Shown one piece after another: positions 26,698 to 34,647 of a stretch of DNA of 64,000 nt. The translations under genes were made by a program, and so were the position numbers. Below the pieces are notes generated by a model. That model was given only the letters and a program-made list of their open reading frames with translations, ran no database searches and was not told where the DNA came from. This stretch comes from Pseudescherichia vulneris NBRC 102420 (lineage in GTDB: Bacteria > Pseudomonadota > Gammaproteobacteria > Enterobacterales > Enterobacteriaceae). How positions within the stretch are numbered: the first letter of the stretch is position 1; each line of letters starts with the position of its first letter. The DNA lies in assembly GCF_000759795.1 (NCBI RefSeq), contig NZ_BBMZ01000021.1, positions 1 through 64,000 of the forward strand. Direction: 5' to 3'.

Positions 26698-26720
26698 TGC
26701 GGCTCCCGTAGCGAGCCGCA
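26698..26720. terminator. Hairpin between convergent urtE and bioD2
   Basis: TGCGGCTC (26698-26705) pairs fully with GAGCCGCA (26713-26720) across a 7-nt loop. There is no T-run on either side, so it is a weak or Rho-assisted terminator candidate. Confidence 0.5.
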
Positions 26721-26729
26721 GTCATCGGA

Positions 26730-27425
26730 TCAGGCCAGCACGCGATCGGCGATCAGCGTCCGGGTCAGCAGGGTGACGTCGATATAGTGCGCCAGCTCGC
26801 GCTGCTCGGCGCGGGGCAAATAAGGTAGCTCGCCGATCATCGGCGCAGGGATCTTTTTGCCCAGCACGTTAATGATCTCAGCATAGTGGGCAAGGCCGGG
26901 GTTAATGCGGTTCGCGACCCAGCCAATCAGCGGCAGGCCGTCGCTGGCGATCGCCTGGGCGGTCAGCAGAGCATGGTTGATACAGCCCTCCTGGATCCCC
27001 ACCACCATAATTACCGGGAGCTGCTCCTGCACCACCCAGTCAGAGAGCGGCCGCAGATCGTTCATCAGCCCGCGCCAGCCGCCGGTCCCCTCAACCACCA
27101 CGTGATCGACACGCTCGGTCAGGTGCGCCAGCCCTTTGGAAAGCAGACCATAGTTAATGGGACAGCTGTGGGCCACGCTGCTCTCTTCCTCGCTCAGGGC
27201 GATAGGGTTCACCGCCTCGTAGGGCAGCGCCAGGGTCGAGACGCTTTGCAGCACCAGCGCATCTTTGTTGCGCAGGCCCTCAGGCGTCTCTTTACTCCCT
27301 TTCGCCACTGGCTTGTAGCCGGCTACGCTTCTGCCGCTGGCCGCCAGCGCCTGCAGAAGTGCGCGGGAGACCACTGTCTTCCCGACAGCCGTATCGGTAC
27401 CCGTAATAAAGAAACGCTTAAGCAT
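26730..27425 (-). CDS. bioD2: Dethiobiotin synthetase 2 (YnfK/BioD2)
   Basis: 231 residues. It closes the ureido ring of dethiobiotin from 7,8-diaminopelargonate, CO2 and ATP, the step before biotin synthase. The P-loop FFITGTDTAVGKTVVS, GYKPVAKGSK and VVEGTGGWRGLMND match E. coli YnfK closely. I took ATG 27425 (MLKRFF), the start equivalent to K-12; a GTG lies one codon earlier. In K-12 it also precedes mlc, so its position is ancestral. It happens to adjoin the biotin-dependent urea carboxylase operon. Confidence 0.95.
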   Translation of the reverse strand: MLKRFFITGTDTAVGKTVVSRALLQALAASGRSVAGYKPVAKGSKETPEGLRNKDALVLQSVSTLALPYEAVNPIALSEEESSVAHSCPINYGLLSKGLAHLTERVDHVVVEGTGGWRGLMNDLRPLSDWVVQEQLPVIMVVGIQEGCINHALLTAQAIASDGLPLIGWVANRINPGLAHYAEIINVLGKKIPAPMIGELPYLPRAEQRELAHYIDVTLLTRTLIADRVLA

Positions 27426-27550
27426 CACTTACTCCACCGTTTTGCCGCGAAAATATACACCACGAAAATAATTCAGAGGAGAAAGTCTAAGTTAAGTCGC
27501 CAGGGGCTAATTTGAGGTAGCGCAATTTTTCCCTCAACTGTGCGAATTTG

Positions 27551-28771
27551 TTAACCCTGCAACAGTCGAATCAGCAACGAACCGTTATACATCGCGTCTT
27601 TTACCAGCGCGGCACCCGCCATGGTGCCCTGATTAGAGAACTGCGTGCTTTCGACGGTGATGTGGCGGCTATAGGCAGGCAGCGACTGCTGGCGAATGCA
27701 GCTGCTGATGGCCGGGAAGAGAATATCGGCGGCCTGGCTCAGGGGTGAACCGATAAGAATTTTTTGCGGATTAAACAGGTTGACCATGATCGCCAGAATG
27801 CGTCCGACGTTGGTGCCTACCCCGGTAATGATATCCGTCGCCAGCCGATCCCCCTCTCGCGCCGCCTGGCAGAGTGAGGCCACGGTAAGCGGCTGCCCGT
27901 GCAGCTGCGAGCTCATCGACTGGCTCATGCGCTGCTGCGCCAGCTCCAGCACGCTCTCTACGCTGGCGATGGTTTCCAGACAGCCGTGGTTGCCGCAGTA
28001 GCAGCGCTTGCCGTAGGGATCGACTTGAGTATGACCAATCTCCACCAGGCTGCTGCTGCCCGCGTGCAGCAGACGTCCATCGGTGATCACCCCTGCGCCA
28101 ACGTTGTGGTCGATCACCACCTGGATAACATCCCGCGCGCCGCGGGATGCGCCAAACAGCGCTTCCGCCATGGTCCATGCGCTGATGTCATGCTGAATAT
28201 AGACCGGCACACCGGTATGGCGCTCAAGGGCTTCCCCCAGCGCCATGTCTTTAACGTCTTCATAGAACGGCATCCGGTGCACGATACCGTTCTCGGTATC
28301 GATGATACCCGGCAGCGTGATAGCGATGGCGGTCAAACGTTCGAGCTGGTTCTGGTGGCGAATAAAAAACTGATCGATGTGATGAATAACGCGGCTAGCG
28401 AAGGGCGTATCGGCGTGTAAAGGCAGCTCAAGCTGCTCCTCGACCACCAGCTTGCTGCTGAGATCGCGCAGGGCGAGATGGATCTCCCCCCGGCTGATGC
28501 GCAACGAGAGATAGTGCCAGGCCTCGGTCTCTACCATCAGGCCCACGGCAGGACGCCCTCGGCTGCCCGGCTCCTGGATCTCCGTCTCCTGCACCAGGTG
28601 CGCTTCTAGCATTTCACGGACAATCTTAGTAATGCTGGCGGGGGCAAGCTGCGCCAGACGCGACAGATCGATACGTGAAACCGGGCCTAGCTGATCGATA
28701 AGCCGGTAAACGGCTCCTGCATTGGTCTGCTTAATCTGATCAATATGGCCGGGCGTACTATCAGCAACCAC
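27551..28771 (-). CDS. mlc: Mlc (DgsA), ROK-family glucose repressor
   Basis: 406 residues, same length as E. coli Mlc and very similar throughout. It represses ptsG, ptsHI, manXYZ and malT and is sequestered by dephosphorylated PtsG when glucose is present. The N-terminal helix-turn-helix (SRIDLSRLAQLAPASITKIVREML) is followed by the ROK domain with zinc ligands GHTQVDPYGKRCYCGNHGCLE. A C-terminal amphipathic helix ends NGSLLIRLLQG. It starts with GTG, as in K-12. A Mlc box lies just upstream. Confidence 0.97.
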   Translation of the reverse strand: MVADSTPGHIDQIKQTNAGAVYRLIDQLGPVSRIDLSRLAQLAPASITKIVREMLEAHLVQETEIQEPGSRGRPAVGLMVETEAWHYLSLRISRGEIHLALRDLSSKLVVEEQLELPLHADTPFASRVIHHIDQFFIRHQNQLERLTAIAITLPGIIDTENGIVHRMPFYEDVKDMALGEALERHTGVPVYIQHDISAWTMAEALFGASRGARDVIQVVIDHNVGAGVITDGRLLHAGSSSLVEIGHTQVDPYGKRCYCGNHGCLETIASVESVLELAQQRMSQSMSSQLHGQPLTVASLCQAAREGDRLATDIITGVGTNVGRILAIMVNLFNPQKILIGSPLSQAADILFPAISSCIRQQSLPAYSRHITVESTQFSNQGTMAGAALVKDAMYNGSLLIRLLQG

Positions 28772-28782
28772 CTCTTGCTCCC

Positions 28783-28806
28783 TTTATTTTCGCGCTTCGA
28801 AATAAA
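28783..28806. promoter_or_regulatory. Mlc operator (autoregulatory)
   Basis: TTTATTTTCG at the left and CGAAATAAA at the right form an imperfect palindrome of the Mlc/NagC type (TTATTTC...GAAATAA). It lies 11 bp before the mlc start codon. Autoregulation of mlc is known in E. coli. Confidence 0.7.
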
Positions 28807-28878
28807 CTTTAGGCTATGGTGAAGCAGTTCCTTAAGGCCGTCAAATTTTTGATTAGCCTTGTGATTTACCGCACATTT

Positions 28879-29799
28879 TCATCCGCTGCGGGATAAATTC
28901 TGGTCACTTTTAACGCTCTCCAACAGCTGCTGCTTGAAATGCAGTGCGGCAGCGCCCTGCTCGTGGTGCTTCGACCAGACCAGCCACATCTGCGAGACCG
29001 CATCGGCTTCGGCAATCGGCAGCCAGCGCATCTCGCTGAGCTGAACCCGGCAAAACGACGCAGGTAGGATCGACACCCCCAGACCAGCGGCCACCAGTCC
29101 AATAATGGTCATCGCCTCGCCGACCTCCTGGGCGATACGCGGCACCAGGCCGTAACGGCGCAGCAGGCCAAGAATATCGTCGTACAGTCCCGTCCCGACA
29201 TGGGGATCGAAAAAGACAAACGGCTCCTTCGCCAGCTCGCTCAGCGTTACTACAGGCTGCGCCGCCAGGGGGTGATCGCGCGGGACCATCGCCAGCAGCG
29301 GCTCGCGCAGGATCACCTCCCATGCCAGGGTTTCCGGCAGGGCGGTATTACGCATCAGGCCCAGATCCAGGGTCCCCTCGTGCAGGGGGGCGATCTGCTC
29401 TCGGGTGTTGATCTCTCGTGTTTGCAGATGCACATCCGGGTAGCGCCGTCGGAAGGTCGAGAGGGTGTCTGAGACGGCTTTAATAAAGGGCGCGGAAGAG
29501 GTAAAGCCGACCCGCAGCTCACCGCTCTGCCCCTGATGCAGCCGGGCGGCGCGGGCGGCAGCGTCATCGACCTGGCTGAGGATCTGTCGGCTGTCGATCA
29601 GAAACTGCCTTCCCGCCGGGGTCAGCGCGACGCTACGGTTGGTACGGGCCAGCAGTCGGGCACCCACCTGCTGCTCCAGCAGCTGGATCTGCTGGCTTAG
29701 CGGCGGCTGGGAAATATTCAGCCGGGCCGCCGCATGGCCGAAATGCAGCTCTTCTGCCACGGCAATAAAGTAGCGCAGGTGACGCAGTTCGATATTCAT
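28879..29799 (-). CDS. ynfL: LysR-type regulator YnfL
   Basis: 306 residues. The N-terminal winged helix MNIELRHLRYFIAVAEELHFGHAAARLNISQPPLSQQI is followed by an inducer-binding domain (LRVGFTSSAPFIKAVSDTL, PFVFFDPHVGTGLYDDILGL). It matches E. coli YnfL, with a slightly longer C-terminus. It is divergent from the MFS gene ynfM, the common LysR layout, so ynfM is its likely target. The inducer is unknown. Confidence 0.93.
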   Translation of the reverse strand: MNIELRHLRYFIAVAEELHFGHAAARLNISQPPLSQQIQLLEQQVGARLLARTNRSVALTPAGRQFLIDSRQILSQVDDAAARAARLHQGQSGELRVGFTSSAPFIKAVSDTLSTFRRRYPDVHLQTREINTREQIAPLHEGTLDLGLMRNTALPETLAWEVILREPLLAMVPRDHPLAAQPVVTLSELAKEPFVFFDPHVGTGLYDDILGLLRRYGLVPRIAQEVGEAMTIIGLVAAGLGVSILPASFCRVQLSEMRWLPIAEADAVSQMWLVWSKHHEQGAAALHFKQQLLESVKSDQNLSRSG

Positions 29800-29908
29800 A
29801 TATTTAATGTATTATTTGAGATTATTAATATATTAGACAGAATATTTACATTTTCCTACCCTTAGCGGTAATTGCTTACCCGCTGTTATAAATCACTAAG
29901 GATCCACT

Positions 29909-31165
29909 GTGAGCCGTACTACCGTCGTTGACATCGCCCCGGCGAGCGATGCCGACGTGCAAACCGCCGCTGCTCCCGCCACGCGCTATGTTAAACGCGG
30001 CACTCCCCAGTTTATGCGCGTCACGCTGGCGCTCTTCTCCGCCGGACTGGCGACCTTCGCCCTGCTCTATTGCGTACAGCCGATCCTGCCGGTGCTCTCC
30101 CACGAGTTCGGCATCTCACCGGCCAGCAGCAGTATCTCGCTCTCTATCTCTACCGCCATGCTGGCCATTGGCCTGCTCTTCACTGGCCCGCTCTCGGATG
30201 CCATCGGCCGCAAGCCGGTGATGGTGACCGCGCTGCTGCTGGCCTCCTGCTGTACGCTGCTCTCCACGATGATGACCAGCTGGCACGGCATTTTGGTTAT
30301 GCGGGCGCTGGTGGGGCTGTCGCTGAGTGGCGTCGCGGCAGTTGGGATGACCTACCTGAGCGAGGAGATCCACCCCAGCGTGGTGGCCTTTTCGATGGGG
30401 CTCTATATCAGCGGTAACTCCATCGGCGGCATGAGCGGCCGCCTGCTCAGCGGCGTGTTTACCGACTTCTTTTCCTGGCGCATCGCCCTGGCGGTTATCG
30501 GCTGCTTTGCCCTCGCCTCGGCGCTGATGTTTTGGAAAATCCTTCCCGAGTCGCGCCATTTTCGCCCCGCCTCGCTGCGGCCCCGCTCGCTGATGATTAA
30601 CTTTCGTCTGCACTGGCGCGATCGCGGTCTGCCGCTGCTGTTTCTTACCGGCTTCCTGCTGATGGGATCGTTTGTCACCCTGTTTAACTATATTGGTTAT
30701 CGCCTGATGCAGACCCCATGGCAGTTGAGCCAGGCGGTGGTAGGGCTGCTTTCGGTGGCTTACCTGACCGGGACCTGGAGCTCGCCCAAAGCGGGGGCAA
30801 TGACCGCACGCTTCGGGCGCGGGCCGGTGATGCTGGTTTCAACGGGGATTATGCTGGGCGGCGTGCTGCTGACGCTCTTCTCATCGCTGGGGCTGATTTT
30901 TGCCGGTATGCTGCTCTTCTCGGCCGGTTTCTTTGCCGCCCACTCGGTAGCCAGCAGCTGGATCGGACCGCGTGCGCGCCGGGCGAAAGGCCAGGCCTCC
31001 TCACTCTATCTGTTTAGCTATTATCTGGGATCGAGCCTGGCGGGGACGCTAGGCGGCCTGTTCTGGCACAGCTACGGCTGGAACGGCGTAGGCGGGTTTA
31101 TCGCCGTGATGCTGCTGGCCGCGCTGCTGGTGGGCCGCAGCCTGCACCATCGCCTCTCTGCGTAG
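29909..31165 (+). CDS. ynfM: MFS transporter YnfM
   Basis: 418 residues with 12 membrane helices. The start codon is GTG with AAGGA upstream. YCVQPILPVLSHEFGI, LLFTGPLSDAIGRKPVMV (the MFS loop 2-3 motif) and GLYISGNSIGGMSGRL follow E. coli YnfM closely. It is a putative efflux carrier (drug:H+ antiporter type, arabinose-efflux-like). It is divergent from its probable regulator ynfL. Confidence 0.95.
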   Translation: MSRTTVVDIAPASDADVQTAAAPATRYVKRGTPQFMRVTLALFSAGLATFALLYCVQPILPVLSHEFGISPASSSISLSISTAMLAIGLLFTGPLSDAIGRKPVMVTALLLASCCTLLSTMMTSWHGILVMRALVGLSLSGVAAVGMTYLSEEIHPSVVAFSMGLYISGNSIGGMSGRLLSGVFTDFFSWRIALAVIGCFALASALMFWKILPESRHFRPASLRPRSLMINFRLHWRDRGLPLLFLTGFLLMGSFVTLFNYIGYRLMQTPWQLSQAVVGLLSVAYLTGTWSSPKAGAMTARFGRGPVMLVSTGIMLGGVLLTLFSSLGLIFAGMLLFSAGFFAAHSVASSWIGPRARRAKGQASSLYLFSYYLGSSLAGTLGGLFWHSYGWNGVGGFIAVMLLAALLVGRSLHHRLSA

Positions 31166-31187
31166 CTAAATGTATCCTGCCTGAACA

Positions 31188-31265
31188 TGCCGGGCGGCGC
31201 TACGCTTGCCCAGCCTACAAACAGCACCTTCCCGTAGGCCCGTGCAAGCGTAGCGCCGCCGGGCA
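31188..31265. repeat. REP pair (BIME-like)
   Basis: Segments 31188-31209 and 31244-31265 are inverted copies of 22 bp with one mismatch, each containing a GGCGCTACGCTTGC core. They flank a 34-bp spacer containing a GTAGGCCCG block. Typical intergenic REP arrangement after ynfM, and a likely transcript-end stabiliser or gyrase/IHF target. Confidence 0.85.
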
Positions 31266-31291
31266 ATATGAGCGATAAAGCACCGAGATAA

Positions 31292-31585
31292 ATGATGATA
31301 ACTAACTATCTGGATCACCTAATGGGAGCCTACTTTAATCAGGACTATGACCTGTTTGGCGAGACCATCGAAGAGGTTATGAATGAATACCTGAAATGTG
31401 AAGGACCAGAACATGCCAAAGGGTTGATTGCCGATTGTCATCATTTTCTCCAGAGAAGTGATGACATAGAGACGGCGTTTCTCGACCTGTATGGGTTCGA
31501 CTTTGATCCAGCCTTATGGGGTATGACTGCCAGACAATTTCTCACGGTGGTATCCGCGCAAGCGTCCTGTTATCTTGAAATGTAA
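31292..31585 (+). CDS. CdiI-like contact-dependent inhibition immunity protein (orphan)
   Basis: 97 residues, acidic and helical, with no signal peptide. The pattern NYLDHLMGAYFNQDYDLFGETIEEVMNEYL fits the small CdiI-type immunity proteins that often begin xNYLxxLxGAYFxQD. Such proteins bind and neutralise the CdiA-CT toxin of the same strain. No cdiA, cdiB or toxin tail is near, and the gene sits alone between a REP pair and a peptidase gene. The ribosome site is weak. K-12 has no gene at this place. The family call is from pattern recall only. Confidence 0.65.
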   Translation: MMITNYLDHLMGAYFNQDYDLFGETIEEVMNEYLKCEGPEHAKGLIADCHHFLQRSDDIETAFLDLYGFDFDPALWGMTARQFLTVVSAQASCYLEM

Positions 31586-31615
31586 GCAAATAAAATCAGC
31601 ACAACACGAGGCATA

Positions 31616-33100
31616 ATGGACACCAGCAACTACCAGCAACTCACCCGTACCTTCCAACGTCTTTACCGCTTCTCACACCTCTCCTCCATCGCCGGCTGGG
31701 ACATGATGACCATGATGCCTGCTGCCGGGAGCGCCGCCCGGGGCGAAGCGTTGGCGGAGATCAGCGTCCTGAAACACCAGATCCTGACCGATAAAAAAGT
31801 GGCTCAGTGGCTGGACGCGGCCGCGCAGGAAGATCTCAACGACGTTGAACAGGCCAACCTGCGGGAGATGACCCGTCACTATCAGCAGGCGGCGGTGCTA
31901 CCGGAGGCGCTGGTAGAGGCCAAGTCGCTGGCGGGCAGCCGCTGTGAGCACGCCTGGCGTAGCCAGCGCCCTGCCAATGACTGGGAGGGTTTTTCCGCCA
32001 ACCTGAAAGAGGTGGTGAAGCTGAGCCGTGAAGAGGCTAAGCTGCGCGCGGCGGCGAAAGGCTGCACCCCCTACGATGCGCTGCTGGATCTCTATGAGCC
32101 AGATATGACCGCCGCGAAGCTCGACGTGCTGTTTGCCGATCTCAAATCCTGGCTGCCGGATCTGCTTAATCAGGTCGTGGCGAAGCAGTCGCAGCGCCAG
32201 CTTATTGCGCCGGTCGGGCCGTTCCCGGTGGAGAAGCAGCGCGAGCTGGGTCTCACGGCGATGCGCACGCTGGGCTTCGATTTTGACGCAGGCCGTCTGG
32301 ACATCAGCGCCCACCCCTTCTGCGGCGGCGTGCCGGAGGACGTGCGCATCACCACTCGCTATGACGAGAACGAGCTGCTCAGCGCCCTCTTTGGCGTGGT
32401 GCATGAAACCGGGCATGCCCGTTACGAGCAGAACCTGCCCCGCACCTGGCTGGGACAGCCGGTAGCCGAGGCCCGCTCGATGGCCATCCACGAATCACAG
32501 AGCCTGTTCTTTGAGATGCAGCTTGGCCGCAGCAAGGCGTTCTTGCAGCGTCTCCTGCCTGCGGTCATTGACCGTTTTGGCGTGCAGCCTGCCTTTAGCG
32601 ACGAGAACTTTATCGCCTGGAACCAGCAGGTCAAGCCGGGCCTGATCCGCGTTGATGCCGATGAGGTGAGCTATCCTGCGCATGTGATCCTGCGCTATGA
32701 AATTGAGCGGGCGCTGATCAACGGTGAGATCGACGTCGACGATATTCCGGCGCTGTGGGATGAGAAGATGCAGCACTGGCTCGGCCTCTCGACGGTGGGC
32801 AACTACCGGGACGGCTGCATGCAGGATATTCACTGGACCGACGGCGGCTTTGGCTATTTCCCGTCCTACACCCTGGGTGCCATGTACGCCGCGCAGCTGT
32901 TCCATGCCGCACGCACCGCCCTGCCTAACCTTGATGCTGCCATTGCCGAAGGGGATTTCAGCGCCCTGTTCGAGTGGCTGCGGCAGAATATCTGGCAGCA
33001 CGGCAGCCGCTTTACGACCGCTAAGCTGATTGAGTCCGCCACCGGCGAAGCGCTGAACAGCCGCTACTTCCGTCAGCATCTTACCGCCCGCTATCTGTAA
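31616..33100 (+). CDS. Carboxypeptidase, M32 (Taq) family
   Basis: 494 residues, the usual M32 length. These are cytoplasmic metallocarboxypeptidases that trim C-terminal residues and have broad specificity. The zinc site HETGHARYEQNLP (HExxH) and the third ligand in AIHESQSLFFEMQLGR are both present. The tail region GNYRDGCMQDIHWTDGGFGYFPSYTLG is characteristic. It lies 30 nt after the CdiI-like gene and may share its transcript. It is absent at this position in K-12. Confidence 0.93.
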   Translation: MDTSNYQQLTRTFQRLYRFSHLSSIAGWDMMTMMPAAGSAARGEALAEISVLKHQILTDKKVAQWLDAAAQEDLNDVEQANLREMTRHYQQAAVLPEALVEAKSLAGSRCEHAWRSQRPANDWEGFSANLKEVVKLSREEAKLRAAAKGCTPYDALLDLYEPDMTAAKLDVLFADLKSWLPDLLNQVVAKQSQRQLIAPVGPFPVEKQRELGLTAMRTLGFDFDAGRLDISAHPFCGGVPEDVRITTRYDENELLSALFGVVHETGHARYEQNLPRTWLGQPVAEARSMAIHESQSLFFEMQLGRSKAFLQRLLPAVIDRFGVQPAFSDENFIAWNQQVKPGLIRVDADEVSYPAHVILRYEIERALINGEIDVDDIPALWDEKMQHWLGLSTVGNYRDGCMQDIHWTDGGFGYFPSYTLGAMYAAQLFHAARTALPNLDAAIAEGDFSALFEWLRQNIWQHGSRFTTAKLIESATGEALNSRYFRQHLTARYL

Positions 33101-33107
33101 CCTGTCA

Positions 33108-33130
33108 GGCCGGGAACGTGATCCCCGGCC
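33108..33130 (+). terminator. Weak terminator candidate after the M32 peptidase
   Basis: GGCCGGG (33108-33114) pairs with CCCGGCC (33124-33130). A pyrimidine tract rather than a T-run follows, so termination is uncertain. Confidence 0.35.
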
Positions 33131-33145
33131 CCTCTCTCTACGTTG

Positions 33146-33159
33146 TACAAACGGTTACA
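33146..33159 (+). promoter_or_regulatory. RstA box in the asr promoter
   Basis: TACAAACGGTTACA matches TACATNTNGTTACA at all but two fixed positions. A -10-like TATAGT lies at 33202-33207. RstA activation of asr at low pH is known in E. coli, and rstA itself is at 52728. Confidence 0.75.
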
Positions 33160-33263
33160 CGCCGATACCAATCACTCACGGAAGCCTCGCCGTGAGAAGC
33201 ATATAGTCTCTTCAACGGCCCCGCAGTGGGGTTAAATGATGAAACCAATTCGAGGATATCAGA

Positions 33264-33605
33264 ATGAAAAAAGTATTAGCTCTGGTTGTTGCCGCTGCTA
33301 TGGGTCTCTCTTCTGCTGCGTTCGCTGCTGACACCGCTGCGACCACCGCTGCGCCAGCGGCTACCGCTCAGACTCAGAGCGCTGCTCCGGCTGCCAAAAC
33401 CACCCATCACAAAAAACACCACAAAGCTGCCGCTACCCAGAAAGCGCAGGCTGCTAAAAAGCACCACAAAAAAGCCACTAAACCGGCCGCTGACCAGAGC
33501 GCTGCTAAACCAGCCGCTGACCAGAAAGCCCAGGCTGCCAAAAAACACCACAAAAAAGCAGTAAAACACACTGCGGCTAAACCGGCTGCTCAGCCTGCTG
33601 CCTAA
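33264..33605 (+). CDS. asr: Acid-shock protein Asr
   Basis: 113 residues with signal peptide ([21 protein letters not shown]). The mature protein is almost entirely Ala, Lys, His, Thr, Gln and Pro, intrinsically disordered, with two copies of an [11 protein letters not shown] unit. Asr is a periplasmic basic protein induced strongly below pH 5; it is processed and thought to act as a proton sink or chaperone. A RstA box lies about 105 bp upstream of the start. Confidence 0.95.
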   Translation: MKKVLALVVAAAMGLSSAAFAADTAATTAAPAATAQTQSAAPAAKTTHHKKHHKAAATQKAQAAKKHHKKATKPAADQSAAKPAADQKAQAAKKHHKKAVKHTAAKPAAQPAA

Positions 33606-33620
33606 GTTTGATGCTTACTT

Positions 33621-33653
33621 CAGCGCCCGCCTGTCGGGCGCTGCTTCTTTCGG
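33621..33653 (+). terminator. asr terminator/attenuator before ydgU
   Basis: CAGCGCCCG (33621-33629) pairs with CGGGCGCTG (33635-33643), a 9-bp stem with a 5-nt loop, followed by a T-rich CTTCTTT stretch. Some readthrough would express ydgU. Confidence 0.7.
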
Positions 33654-33660
33654 AGGGTCT

Positions 33661-33744
33661 ATGCTGCAACGCTACCGTTTCGAGCTGATTTTGCTCATGC
33701 TGATTGCCTGCGCGCTGGTGACCCTCCGCTTCTATCTTTCCTGA
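33661..33744 (+). CDS. ydgU: YdgU, 27-residue membrane protein
   Basis: The 27 residues are M-LQRYRFELILLMLIACALV-TLRFYLS: a basic N-terminus and a single hydrophobic helix. The ribosome site GGAGG lies 5 nt before the ATG. It matches the small protein YdgU that follows asr in E. coli (SRYRFELILIILILC and RFYLS there). It is downstream of the asr terminator. The function is unknown; it is probably acid-induced together with asr. Confidence 0.88.
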   Translation: MLQRYRFELILLMLIACALVTLRFYLS

Positions 33745-33840
33745 ATGTAGCACGCTGATTTTACTCCCCCTTTCCTGCCGTCCCGTCTATAGTTGTTGCT
33801 TAGGGTTTGAATAATCATTATTGCCCCACCAGAGTGTGAT

Positions 33841-34647
33841 ATGCATAAATTCGGTATTCTGCTATTGGGTTCGCTTTGTTCATTTTCTTTTTACAGCCAT
33901 GCCGATGATGCTGCCGCTGAGATCAAGACGCTGTTTTTTAATCATGACGACCGGGTGAAGGTAACCAATCCGACGCAGTCGCCGTGGGACGCTATCGGCC
34001 AGCTAGAGACCGCCAGCGGCAATCTCTGCACCGCGACGCTGATTTCACCGCGCGTGGCGTTGACCGCCGGGCACTGCCTGCTGACGCCGCCCCGTGGTAA
34101 GGCCGATAAAGCCGTGGCGCTGCGCTTTGTGGCGCAAAATGGCATCTGGCGTTATGAGATCCACGGTATTGAGGGACGGGTTGAGCCAACCCTGGGCAAA
34201 CGCCTTAAGCCTGACGGTGAAGGCTGGATTGTTCCGCCTGCCGCCGCGCCGTGGGATTTTGGCCTGATCGTGCTGCGCTATCCGCCGTCGGGGATCACCC
34301 CCCTGCCGCTGTTTGAAGGGGATCGTGATGCGCTCACTGCCGCGCTAAAAGCGGCCGATCGGAAGGTGACCCAGTCAGGCTATCCGCAGGATCACCTGGA
34401 TAACCTCTACAGCCATCAAAACTGCGTGGTGACCGGCTGGGCGCAGGATAGCGTGCTCTCTCACCAGTGCGATACCCTGCCTGGCGACAGCGGCTCTCCG
34501 CTGATGCTGAAAACTGACGATGGCTGGCGGCTAATTGCAGTCCAAAGCTCCGCACCGGGTGCCAAAGATCGCTGGCGCGCCGATAACCGGGCGATTGCCA
34601 TCACCGGCTTTCGCGATCGGCTGGACGCCCTGGCACAAGAGCCGTAG
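33841..34647 (+). CDS. ydgD: YdgD, trypsin-like serine protease (putative)
   Basis: 268 residues with signal peptide ([21 protein letters not shown]). The S1 fold has the catalytic triad His in ALTAGHC, Asp in [10 protein letters not shown] and Ser in LPGDSGSPL. Cysteines around His and Ser suggest two disulfides. Predicted periplasmic and matching E. coli YdgD, whose substrate is unknown. It abuts the convergent CHASE4 gene with no intervening base. Confidence 0.92.
   Translation: MHKFGILLLGSLCSFSFYSHADDAAAEIKTLFFNHDDRVKVTNPTQSPWDAIGQLETASGNLCTATLISPRVALTAGHCLLTPPRGKADKAVALRFVAQNGIWRYEIHGIEGRVEPTLGKRLKPDGEGWIVPPAAAPWDFGLIVLRYPPSGITPLPLFEGDRDALTAALKAADRKVTQSGYPQDHLDNLYSHQNCVVTGWAQDSVLSHQCDTLPGDSGSPLMLKTDDGWRLIAVQSSAPGAKDRWRADNRAIAITGFRDRLDALAQEP

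Noticed and set aside
33276-33569. 97-codon antisense ORF within asr
   Set aside because: Produced by the low-complexity Lys/His/Ala codons of asr.
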